NCBI GenBank assembly: GCA_017792445.1
Contig: CP051232.1
Location: forward strand, 4,611,335 to 4,675,334
Origin: Maritimibacter sp.
Lineage (GTDB): Bacteria; Pseudomonadota; Alphaproteobacteria; Rhodobacterales; Rhodobacteraceae
Direction of reading: 5' to 3'
Length of the DNA: 64,000 nucleotides
In this document: positions 7,499-14,953 of the stretch, in pieces
Position numbering within the stretch: the stretch's first letter is position 1
Layout of the letters: each line of letters opens with the position of its first letter
Made by a program: the position numbers and the translations under genes
Notes under the pieces: generated by a model
The model's input: the letters and a program-made list of their open reading frames with translations, nothing else
What the model was told of the DNA's origin: nothing
Databases searched by the model: none

Positions 7499-9592
7499 AT
7501 GACTATCGACAGTTCCCAGCGCAAGGCCAGGGAGGTCCGCATCGAGGCGGCGGAGCTCTCGACCGAGAAGGGCTACGAGACACACAAGCCGAACCGTGAC
7601 GACAGGCCGCCATACCTCTTCAACTTCACCAAGGGCATCGAGCACGGTCAGAACGGGCTTCTGGTCAATCCGGCCGAGTACGTTGACTTCGCGATCGGCA
7701 CCGAGCATCACGATCCGCAGTATTTCGAGAAGGCCGATCTCAGCCGCCGCGACTTCACAACCGAACCCGGCTTTAAGAAACATCCGGAACAGAAGGTCTA
7801 TCGTCAGTGGGAAAGCCCGACCGCCGGTCATGCCTATGTGCTGGAAGGCCCTGATCCGCATGCCTTGACAATGCCATCGGCGCCTGAGGCCGGTTCGGCG
7901 GAGTTCGCCGCGGAGATGGCCGAGCTCTATCAGATGGCGCTCTCACGCGACTGGCCCTTCGCCGCCTTCATGGACAAGAGCCTGGTGGATGCGGTCCAGA
8001 AACTCGACGGAAACACAGTTTCGGCCGCCTGCCTGAGCCGGATCCAGGGTGCGCACGCCGACGTCGCAGCGGCCGCCGCGCGCCTTTCGAAGATGCGCTG
8101 GTTCAAGGGTGAGACGGCGATGAACGACGTTTCCGAAATGGCGCTGCGCAAGCGTCGGCGCTGGAAACAACCGCAAACCGACGCGAACCTGTTCCGCGGC
8201 GCGGGCGAAGATGGCTGGGCCACACCCTTCCTGTCGCAGTTCATGGTGATGGGTACCGGCGCGCCGATGAAGTCGCAGACCAACCATGACGCCGAGCGCG
8301 CCACCGCTCGCATCAAGTATGGCGCACAGACCATCGACCAGCGCGTCAGGGTGGCGATCCCTGACAAGGACTACATGACCGACTGGGAGAACTGGCTCGA
8401 CGTCCAGAACGGTCTCGGCAAACGCTATTTCGTCCGCGACGTGCGCGGGAAGGAAACGGTGAAGGGCGCCACCCGGATCATGTCGCGGCTGCGGGATCTT
8501 GCCACCTATGTGCATGACGATGCGCTCTATCAGGCCTATCTCAACGCGGCGCTGATCCTGCTGGGCGAAGGTTTTGCTTTCGATCCCGGCATCCCTTACC
8601 ATCACGACACGCACAATCCGAACCGCGGCCTGAACCGCGAGCCCTTCGCGCTGTTCGGCGGCCCGCACCTGCTGACGCTGGTGACGGAGGTCTCCAGCCG
8701 GGCGTTGAAGGCGGTACGGCTGCAGAAGTTCGCGGTCCATCGGCGGCTCAGACCCGAGGCGGCCGGGGCGTTGTTCCACACGGTCTTTACGGACTACCAC
8801 CCCGATCGGGGCCTGGCGGGCAGCTTGACCTTCGCGAAAGGCGACGGTTCGGTCGAAGCAGAGGCCGTGCGACAACTGGCGGCGAAGATCGCGCCCTATA
8901 CGCATCCCTACGATACTAACGGAAATCCGACCGGCAGCGAGAAGGATGCGCTTGATCCGATCCTCAGCGAGGTGCGCAAGCACAACGATCGCCAGAACCA
9001 GACTGGCGGCGACCTGAACAAGGCCACCTGGCTTCTGCCGATGGCCTTCGCCGAGGGTTCGCCCATGCACCCAGCCTATGGCGCTGGACACGCAACGGTC
9101 GCGGGGGCCTGCGTCACGTTGCTGAAGGCATTCTTTGCCATGTCGCACCCGAAAGACCCAAGCAAGCCGGTCTATCTGGTCAAGCCCGGTCACCGCGCAC
9201 TGGTGCCCGATTGCGTAACCAGCGTCACCGACAAGACCATCGACCTGTTGGGCGTAAACGTCCCGCAAGGCCTCACGCTGGAGGGCGAACTCAACAAGCT
9301 GATGTGGAACATCTCGAACGGGCGCAACATCGCAGGGGTGCACTATTACACCGACTACATCGAGAGCGCGCTCCTCGGCGAGGCCATCACCATCGGGATC
9401 CTGCGCGAACAGATGCTGGCCTACCACCCCGCAGAGAAGGTCGAGATGACCGTGCCGCTGCTGGTTCCGCGCACCCTGCCGAAGGCGCTGCTGAGCCGGG
9501 GCAGCATCGGCGAGGGCGAGACGGTCGCGGCGGTGAAGATCCGGTCGGACGGCGGCCTCGAACGGGCCGAGCCCACTATGGGCCGGGCCTGA
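7499..9592 (+). CDS. Vanadium-dependent haloperoxidase (bromoperoxidase type)
   Basis: A 697-residue protein with all vanadate-site blocks of the vanadium haloperoxidase/acid phosphatase superfamily. The first is KFAVHRRLRP (Lys410, Arg418). The second is SPMHPAYGAGHATVAG with the acid-base His531. The third is NISNGRNIAGVHYYTDY with Arg609, the vanadium-ligating His615 and Asp619. Spacing matches algal bromoperoxidases (K-8-R, R-6-H). The Ser that hydrogen-bonds vanadate in the algal SGH motif is Ala529 here (AGH). The enzyme oxidises halides with H2O2 to hypohalous acid. The ATG at 7499 is preceded by GAGAAAGGA. No export signal is evident. It is the centre of a four-gene plus-strand cassette between IS6 relics. 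Confidence 0.93.
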   Translation: MTIDSSQRKAREVRIEAAELSTEKGYETHKPNRDDRPPYLFNFTKGIEHGQNGLLVNPAEYVDFAIGTEHHDPQYFEKADLSRRDFTTEPGFKKHPEQKVYRQWESPTAGHAYVLEGPDPHALTMPSAPEAGSAEFAAEMAELYQMALSRDWPFAAFMDKSLVDAVQKLDGNTVSAACLSRIQGAHADVAAAAARLSKMRWFKGETAMNDVSEMALRKRRRWKQPQTDANLFRGAGEDGWATPFLSQFMVMGTGAPMKSQTNHDAERATARIKYGAQTIDQRVRVAIPDKDYMTDWENWLDVQNGLGKRYFVRDVRGKETVKGATRIMSRLRDLATYVHDDALYQAYLNAALILLGEGFAFDPGIPYHHDTHNPNRGLNREPFALFGGPHLLTLVTEVSSRALKAVRLQKFAVHRRLRPEAAGALFHTVFTDYHPDRGLAGSLTFAKGDGSVEAEAVRQLAAKIAPYTHPYDTNGNPTGSEKDALDPILSEVRKHNDRQNQTGGDLNKATWLLPMAFAEGSPMHPAYGAGHATVAGACVTLLKAFFAMSHPKDPSKPVYLVKPGHRALVPDCVTSVTDKTIDLLGVNVPQGLTLEGELNKLMWNISNGRNIAGVHYYTDYIESALLGEAITIGILREQMLAYHPAEKVEMTVPLLVPRTLPKALLSRGSIGEGETVAAVKIRSDGGLERAEPTMGRA

Positions 9593-9599
9593 ATCCCAC

Positions 9600-9623
9600 G
9601 CCGCCCCGTTCCCGCGGGGCGGC
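9600..9623 (+). terminator. Strong hairpin after the haloperoxidase gene
   Basis: GCCGCCCCG (9600-9608) and CGGGGCGGC (9615-9623) form a perfect 9-bp stem with a 6-base loop, eight bases after the haloperoxidase stop. No T-run follows, so it more likely stabilises the upstream mRNA or attenuates read-through to the DM13 gene than terminates outright. Confidence 0.5.
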
Positions 9624-9645
9624 CCCTTCAACTCGGAGACTTCCC

Positions 9646-10008
9646 ATGATTATTGCCCGTGGCACGTTCACCCCTCGCCCCACGCATGTCCTGCGCGGCA
9701 GCTTCAGCATCCGCGAAAGCGGCGGCTCCCTGTTGTTCGAGACCAGCGCCGACTTCTATTTCGACGGATCGCCCGCACCAGGCTTCGGGTTTCACACCGG
9801 TATCCCGACGAGTGCCGATGACCCCGCCCTGCGCGGCAATATGGCCCGGACCCGATTCCTGGACCTGCCCGGAAATGTGGTCGAAGTCGATGGGCAGCAA
9901 GCGGGGACGCTCCCGCCGGCCATCGACATCGACGCCTACACCACGGTGGTCCTTTGGTGCTTCGCCGTCCCATTCATCCTGGGTCATGCGTCACTCGAAC
10001 GCCTCTAA
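9646..10008 (+). CDS. DM13-like domain protein
   Basis: A 120-residue protein. The C-terminal block YTTVVLWCFAVPFILGHASL (Cys105) resembles the end of DM13 domains, which carry a single conserved Cys in a V-x-W-C context followed by F-G-x-A-x-L and are proposed to act in electron transfer. The preceding FLDLPGNVVEVDG fits the strand pattern ahead of that block. No signal peptide is visible, whereas many DM13 proteins are exported. It lies 53 bases after the haloperoxidase and 22 bases before the next gene. A redox partner role for the haloperoxidase is possible but unproven. Confidence 0.65.
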   Translation: MIIARGTFTPRPTHVLRGSFSIRESGGSLLFETSADFYFDGSPAPGFGFHTGIPTSADDPALRGNMARTRFLDLPGNVVEVDGQQAGTLPPAIDIDAYTTVVLWCFAVPFILGHASLERL

Positions 10009-10030
10009 TCCCACTTCACAGGAGACCACC

Positions 10031-10396
10031 ATGCCGATCATCGACGACGCCGCCGCATTTGACCGCCTCAGCCAGGAGCAGGCGATCCGCATCTCGACAA
10101 CGCTGGCACGCATCCTGGGCGCCTCGCCGCTGGTCGATTTCGACCTTGCCGCTCCGGGCGAAGAGCAGCGAAGCCTGCTTTTCGACCTGGCTTTCTTTGC
10201 CATCTTGGGCTTCGAAGACAGGCGAGGGATCGAGGATGATGGGCAAACACATTTCCCGCTCCCGGCATTCGAAAGGCAGGCGGACGGTCCGCTCGGCTCG
10301 GTCACCGAATTGACCCTGATCCTCGGCGGTCGCCAGATCCACGGCCATATCGAGGAACCCGTCCTGGAGGAAGCGCTAAAACGCGCCCGCAACTAA
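10031..10396 (+). CDS. Hypothetical protein, last gene of haloperoxidase cassette
   Basis: A 121-residue soluble protein not assigned to a family. It starts at the ATG at 10031 behind GGAGACC. Predicted helices (AAAFDRLSQEQAIRISTTLA and EQRSLLFDLAFFAILGFE) are followed by a strand-rich C-terminal half ending in EEPVLEEALKRARN. There are no cysteines and no membrane segments. It follows the DM13-like gene closely and precedes an IS6 relic at 10586-10660, so it marks the right edge of the acquired cassette. Confidence 0.65.
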   Translation: MPIIDDAAAFDRLSQEQAIRISTTLARILGASPLVDFDLAAPGEEQRSLLFDLAFFAILGFEDRRGIEDDGQTHFPLPAFERQADGPLGSVTELTLILGGRQIHGHIEEPVLEEALKRARN

Positions 10397-10767
10397 CCAA
10401 CTCCGGAATAATATGATGCTCTTTTCTGCCGCGACAGATACGGGCATCGTGTTGTCCTTAGTCTAACTGACCCTCACAGTTGTGTGTACCAGCGAAACCG
10501 AGAGGCTGCGCTGGGAGCTTGTCAGATGGCTTCTGACTAGTCTCCACAAGGAAAGAGAACCTGCCACTTAACCACGTTTAAGGCCCACCCAACTCAGCGA
10601 AAGCGAGAACAGATCGTGCATCACGACCGCCAGGCGAATGATTTCCTAACTGCTTCGAAGGTCATTGAGCGGATTAGGTTATGCTGTTGTCAAGCGCTAG
10701 ACGCCTTTCCCGGATCCCTCAAATTAAATCCGTCCTATGAGGCCGCAAGCGGCGCTTCAGTACCACT
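10397..10767. other. Non-coding stretch carrying an IS6 relic
   Basis: No convincing gene in either strand. The only recognisable content is the transposase relic at 10586-10660, described separately. The rest shows no repeat or promoter that I can support. Confidence 0.6.
10586..10660 (-). pseudogene. IS6-family transposase relic (short N-terminal fragment)
   Basis: Minus-strand translation gives LRSS, a stop, then EIIRLAVVMHDLFSLSLSWV, which aligns with FKTSSEIIRLAVMMYIRFPLSL of the IS6-family transposase at 13257-13745. On the plus strand the nucleotides 10620-10645 are nearly the same as 13680-13705 (GACCGCCA-GCG-ATGAT). This is a 25-codon remnant in the same orientation as the other two IS6 relics, immediately right of the haloperoxidase cassette. 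Confidence 0.7.
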
Positions 10768-11639
10768 TCAACCAAGATCCGCGAGCTTTGAGGGGTTAAT
10801 AAGACCGGCGCGGCGCATCATAGAAGTCGGATAGTCTGGATCGTTTATCATTCGATCCACCGAGAAGTCGTTTTCCAGCTCGCGCAACCGATCTACGGCA
10901 CGCGCCGCGTCGGGCATTCGACCGAAGCGGCTGGCTATTCCGGCAAGATATCTCAGAGGTGGCCGGAAGTTCGGCGCCAGCGCATGCGAGACTGAAGTGT
11001 AAGATAGCGCTTCCTGCAGTTTGCCAGATACGGCGGCCGTCAGAGCGCGTTGAAACGATGTCCAGAATTCTACCGTCGTACTCTCCCCGAGAGTCTGAGC
11101 CGTTACCGACGCTGCATAAGCGACGTCAAGATTTCCGCCGTACAGATTGGCATTCGCCCACGCGAACCATGCCAGCGGATTGTCGCGGTTCGACGCCACC
11201 GACTGGCGCGCCAAGGTTCCGGCCTGCAGAACGTCATCGCTGAAGATCAGCCGGGCATTCGCTGTGGAAGACAGTACATTAGAATTCAGCGGCTCGTTCT
11301 CGATTGCGTACCTGACATGGGCATCAACCTCGTCGCGCAAACCGGCAACGTCCTTGATCTGTCTTTCTACATGGCGGATAGACAGAACCTGCGCGAGCCA
11401 AGCGTGATAAAGGCCCCTCGGATGACGGCGGAGAGCATCCTTGAGCAAATGCTCTGCAAGATCGACCTCTTCAGCCTTCATCGTGAACATCTTACGAAGT
11501 GCCGTTGCTGCAAGAATGTCAGCCTGAACATTCTTCGGCGACTGCGGTGTTTCTGCAAGGTACTCGACAGCTTTCGCTAGGGATGCGACGCACTGATGAG
11601 CAAGACCTCGCGTTCCATAAGTCTCGAATGTGTCGCCGG
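10768..11639 (-). pseudogene. C-terminal part of a TPR protein, cut by an IS3-family element
   Basis: The frame stays open without a start codon right up to the IS boundary at 11639/11640, so the N-terminal part has been lost. The retained 290 or so residues are helical and TPR-like (for example PLAWFAWANANLYGGNLDVA and LQEALSYTSVSHALAPNFRP). They end with a DPDYPTSMMRRAGL tail that I associate with the TPR tails of class III adenylate cyclase-type proteins. The missing half is not found on the other side of the insertion sequence, so insertion was accompanied by deletion or rearrangement. Almost certainly non-functional. Confidence 0.7.
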
Positions 11640-11668
11640 TGACCTGCTCCCCATAGAGTCCGCGTTCT

Positions 11669-12487
11669 TTAGCTAGCTCTGTTCAGGGTTTGGTCCTCTA
11701 CTGACCGTTGGTGATACTCCCACGGGGTGAGCCCGTCGAGGCTCGTGTGGGGGCGGTGGTGGTTGTAGTCGTCGCGCCACGCCTCGATCAGGTCGCGGGC
11801 GTGGCGCAGATTGGCGAACAGGTGCTCATTGAGGCATTCGTCACGCAGACGTCCATTGAAGCTCTCGACGAAGCCATTCTGCATCGGTTTTCCCGGAGCG
11901 ATGTAGTGCCATTCGACCCGGCGCTCCTCCTGCCATTTGAGGATGGCGTTCGAGGTCAGCTCCGTGCCGTTGTCGCTCACTACCATGCAGGGATAGCCGC
12001 GCACTCGAGCGATGCTGTCGAGCTCACGCCCAACGCGCTGCCCTGACAGCGAGGTGTCCACGACCGCGGCCAGGCATTCCCGGCTGAAGTCGTCGATGAC
12101 GCAGAGCACCCGGAAGCGGCGACCATCGGACAGGCTGTCTGACACGAAGTCCAGCGACCAGCGGAGGTTCGGCCCCTGCGGGATCGCCATGGGCGCCCTG
12201 GTCCCCAGGGCCCGCTTGCGACCGCCCCGTTTACGGACTGTTAAGCCTTCTTCTCGGTAGATCCGGTAGAGCTTCTTCCAGTTCACCTTCCAGCCTTCGC
12301 GGCCAAGAAGCAGGTGCAGCCTCCGATAGCCGAAGCGACGCCGTTCGCTGGACAGCTCCTTCAGCCTCTCTCGCAGCTCAGTGTCCGCAGGTCTGGTTGA
12401 TCGCCGCCTGTAAACGCGCGGATCAACCCCGGCCAAAGCGCAGGCCCGTCGCTGGTTGTAGCTCTTCTCTGTCATGGCCCAGTCCAC
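11669..12487 (-). CDS. IS3-family transposase OrfB (DDE integrase domain)
   Basis: About 272 residues from a GTG at 12487, but physiologically probably made as an OrfAB fusion by frameshifting. The N-terminal HTH_21-like region ([16 protein letters not shown]) is followed by the rve catalytic core. Its three acidic residues lie in [20 protein letters not shown] and [16 protein letters not shown], and the core ends with [12 protein letters not shown]. No disruption is seen, so the transposase looks active. The OrfB frame is open upstream through [14 protein letters not shown] to the slippery site at 12517-12523. Confidence 0.92.
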   Translation of the reverse strand: MDWAMTEKSYNQRRACALAGVDPRVYRRRSTRPADTELRERLKELSSERRRFGYRRLHLLLGREGWKVNWKKLYRIYREEGLTVRKRGGRKRALGTRAPMAIPQGPNLRWSLDFVSDSLSDGRRFRVLCVIDDFSRECLAAVVDTSLSGQRVGRELDSIARVRGYPCMVVSDNGTELTSNAILKWQEERRVEWHYIAPGKPMQNGFVESFNGRLRDECLNEHLFANLRHARDLIEAWRDDYNHHRPHTSLDGLTPWEYHQRSVEDQTLNRAS

Positions 12488-12510
12488 TGCTCGTCGCCTT
12501 GCACCGGGCT

Positions 12511-12777
12511 TCAGAAGTTTTTTCCCAGCATTTCCTTGAGCGTGGCGACATCCAGCATGTGCTCCGCGAGCATCTTCTTGAGCTTCGCGTTCTCGGCCTC
12601 AAGAGCCTTCAGCCGCTTGGCCTCCGACACTTCCATGCCGCCATACTTCGAACGCCATTTGTAAAACGTGCCATCACTGATGCCATGCTTCCGGCAGAGC
12701 TCCTTGGCGCCTATCCCGGCTTGGTGCTCCTTCAGGATGCCAATGATCTGCTCTTCGCTGAAACGGCTTTTCCGCAT
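12511..12777 (-). CDS. IS3-family transposase OrfA (HTH)
   Basis: An 88-residue HTH_Tnp_1 protein. It starts [20 protein letters not shown], contains the helix-turn-helix [20 protein letters not shown], and ends in a leucine-zipper-like coiled coil ([20 protein letters not shown]). Near its 3' end the minus strand reads CTG GGA AAA AAC TTC TGA. The heptamer A_AAA_AAC (12523-12517) permits a -1 shift that continues as GKKLLKP into OrfB. This is the standard expression mode of IS3 transposases. Confidence 0.92.
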   Translation of the reverse strand: MRKSRFSEEQIIGILKEHQAGIGAKELCRKHGISDGTFYKWRSKYGGMEVSEAKRLKALEAENAKLKKMLAEHMLDVATLKEMLGKNF

Positions 12778-13045
12778 TGTCTGTCTCCTCGTGTGGAGAA
12801 CAGGCTAACCTCAAACCGCGGACTTTTCAGGGGAGCAGGTCATTCTTAGAGCAAGACTGGGAAATAAACTGCGCCAATACCGGGATATTTTTTTAAGCAT
12901 GCCTCGCGCGGCGTTCTAGAGTGTCATTGCAGCTAGATAATTTTTCTTCAGGAGGTAGTCTTTGTAACTAGGAGTAAATTCTCTAACGCGCTCCGTCGGG
13001 GCATTTCGAACCCATCTAGATGAGGAAATGATGGCTGCCCTTTTT

Positions 13046-13745
13046 CCCGCGCATAGATCGCGCCACTCGGCCAGAGCAGCGGCGCGTTTCTTCTTGAAGT
13101 TGCTCTTTAGGAGAGGCGGCGCTCCGAATTGAAATGGTTGCTGACAGAGGCGTGGACGGACGCGAATCTCTGCAAACTTCGCATACGTCGGAAGCGCAGC
13201 ATGACCCGTTCCCGTCGTCGGAATGGTTGGTGGGAGTTTTCCGCGCGATTATTTAGCTAGCGACCTGTCTCCTGGCGATCGACGGCACCGATCTCCCTCA
13301 GCGCCGCGCCATAGGACCTGAGCCGATCGGTCACAAGGGTTTCCGGCCAACCATAGCGCTTCATTGATTTCTTTAGAAATTTCAAGGCCGCCTTCTTGTC
13401 GCGGGTCTTGGTGACAAAGCGCTCCAGGACTTCGCCCTCGTGATCGCCGGCCCGCCACAGATAGTGACGCTCCCCGTTGATCTTCACGAACATCTCGTCG
13501 AAATGCCAGCGCCAGCGACTGGATCGCATGCCGACGACACGGCGCCTCCGGATCTCGGCCGCGAACATCGGCCCGAAGCGAAGCCACCAGAACCGGACTG
13601 CCTCGTGGCTCACGTCGATGCCGCGCTCGTGCAGCAGACCCTCGACGTTTCGAAGCGAAAGCGGAAACCGGATGTACATCATGACCGCCAAGCGGATGAT
13701 CTCAGACGATGTCTTGAAGTAGCGAAATGGGGAACGTTTCGTCAT
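13046..13745 (-). pseudogene. IS6-family transposase, decayed (amber codon plus frameshift)
   Basis: The frame from the ATG at 13745 gives 162 residues (MTKRSPFRYFKTSSEIIRLA...) including WRWHFDEMFVKINGERHYLW and the second acidic block LVTDRLRSYGAAL. It then meets TAG at 13257-13259 where IS6 proteins have Trp (GRW-LNNRAENSH). Past the stop, the same frame continues LNNRAENSHQPFRRRERVML and SLQRFASVHASVSNHFNSE to a TAA at 13107-13109. The remaining C-terminus (NFKKKRAAALAEWRDLCAG) is in another frame, down to about 13046. So a full-length transposase is present but carries one nonsense mutation and one frameshift. The second Asp block also reads TDR where most family members have TDG. The element's right end is probably near 13803. 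Confidence 0.85.
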
Positions 13746-13861
13746 CCGGCGACGCTACTCAGCCCCCTGCTCCGCCACAAGCCGGGTTGCTTTGACAGTA
13801 CCTCGGGAATTGCCGGCGAAATCGCCGCGTTTCCGATGTCCGGGAATGAGAGGATTGTCGG

Positions 13862-13951
13862 TGGCGGAGAGACAGGGATTCGAACCCTGGAGACGGTTTC
13901 CCGCCTACACGCGTTCCAGGCGTGCGCCTTCGACCACTCGGCCACCTCTCC
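13862..13951 (-). tRNA. tRNA-Ser (anticodon GGA)
   Basis: A 90-base serine tRNA on the minus strand with the 3' CCA encoded. The acceptor stem GGAGAGG pairs with TCTCTCC, followed by discriminator G. The anticodon stem-loop is CACGC-CTGGAAC-GCGTG with anticodon GGA. A long variable arm (TAGGCGGGAAACCGTCTCC region) and a canonical T-loop GTTCGAATCC are present. It lies just outside the right end of the IS6 element, a usual site for integrated DNA borders. Confidence 0.96.
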
Positions 13952-14236
13952 GTGCGGCGCTATGTATCCGGGGCGGTGGGCCAGTTGCAAGGGTGAAAAC
14001 GGTGGGTTTGGGGCTTATCGGGCAAGAAAGATCCGGCGTTCGGCAAGGGGACGGGCGCGCGGTCGGCGTGGCTGGACGCTCTCCGGTCCGCGGCCAAGCG
14101 GCAATCCCCTGGGCCAGTCCGTTCCGGGCGCGTTAGGAGCACGCAGACACACAGGCTGACTGCGCCCGGTGATCGCGTCACCAGGCGGCGCGGCGAACCT
14201 GAAAAGACAGGAAATTCCGCCGGGATTGGCCGTCTC

Positions 14237-14953
14237 TCAATCCAGCAGGATCGTGACGCGGCGGTTCTGTTTGCCCTTCTTCTCGATCTTGCCCAGCCGT
14301 ACCGTGCCGATCTCGCCGGTGCGGGCGACGTGGGTGCCGCCGCAGGGCTGCAGGTCGACCTGGGTGTCGCCCTCGCCGATCCGGATCAGCCGGACGCGGC
14401 CCGCGCCGCGCGGCGGCTGGACGGACATGGTCTTGACCAGTCCGGGGTTGGCATCGAGGTCCGTGTCGCTGATCCAGTCCTGCGTGACGGGCAGGTCGCG
14501 GCCGATCAGCTCGTTCAGGGCCGCTTGCAGCGCATCCTTGTCCTCGGGCGCCTCGGGCATGTCGAAGTCAAGCCGCCCCTTCCCCGCCGCGACCGAGCCG
14601 CCGGTGACCGGCAAAGGGATCACCACCGACAGTAGGTGCAGCGCCGTGTGGCAGCGCATGTGGGCATAGCGGCGGTCCCAGTCGAGCCGCTGGCCAACCG
14701 CCTGCCCGTGGACCGGCAGCGGGGCGGCGGGCTCGGGGATCAGGACGATATCGCCGTTTTCCCCCTTCACCGTGTCGATGATGGCGATCTCGGTGTCGCC
14801 CCACGACAGCCAGCCGCTGTCGCCGGGCTGGCCGCCGCCGCGGGCGTAGAAGATCGTGCCGTCCAGCACGATGCCCCCGTCCCCGGTCACCGCCTGCACG
14901 TCGGCGGGCGCGTCTTGCCGGTAGGGTTCAATCAGGAAATCCGTGGCGGTCAT
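14237..14953 (-). CDS. Alanyl-tRNA editing protein (AlaX-M type)
   Basis: A 238-residue free-standing editing domain related to the C-terminal editing half of alanyl-tRNA synthetase. It hydrolyses mischarged Ser- or Gly-tRNA(Ala). The Zn/active-site residues are H102-TALH106 (CHTALHLL) and C204-GGTH208. The N-terminal FYARGGGQPGDSGWLS block identifies the medium AlaX class, which has the AlaRS-like glycine-rich motif. Its start directly abuts the stop of the mechanosensitive channel gene, making it the last gene of the trgA-trgB-cysK-mscS transcription unit. Confidence 0.92.
   Translation of the reverse strand: MTATDFLIEPYRQDAPADVQAVTGDGGIVLDGTIFYARGGGQPGDSGWLSWGDTEIAIIDTVKGENGDIVLIPEPAAPLPVHGQAVGQRLDWDRRYAHMRCHTALHLLSVVIPLPVTGGSVAAGKGRLDFDMPEAPEDKDALQAALNELIGRDLPVTQDWISDTDLDANPGLVKTMSVQPPRGAGRVRLIRIGEGDTQVDLQPCGGTHVARTGEIGTVRLGKIEKKGKQNRRVTILLD

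Larger units (their letters stand above)
11640..12842 (-). mobile_element. IS3-family insertion sequence
   Basis: A 1203-bp element with 13-bp perfect terminal inverted repeats, TGACCTGCTCCCC at 11640-11652 and its complement at 12830-12842, ending in the TG...CA typical of the IS3 family. It holds orfA and orfB on the minus strand with an A_AAA_AAC frameshift site between them. The flanking tetranucleotides differ (CCGG on the left, TTCT on the right), so no target duplication remains. This implies recombination or deletion after insertion. It truncates the TPR gene on its left. Confidence 0.9.

Noticed and set aside
12916..13250. An open minus-strand frame of about 100 codons that looked like the C-terminus of an unknown host gene.
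   Set aside because: Its middle part (NFKKKRAAALAEWRDLCAG) is the C-terminus of the IS6-family transposase reached after a frameshift, and its first part is that transposase read out of frame.
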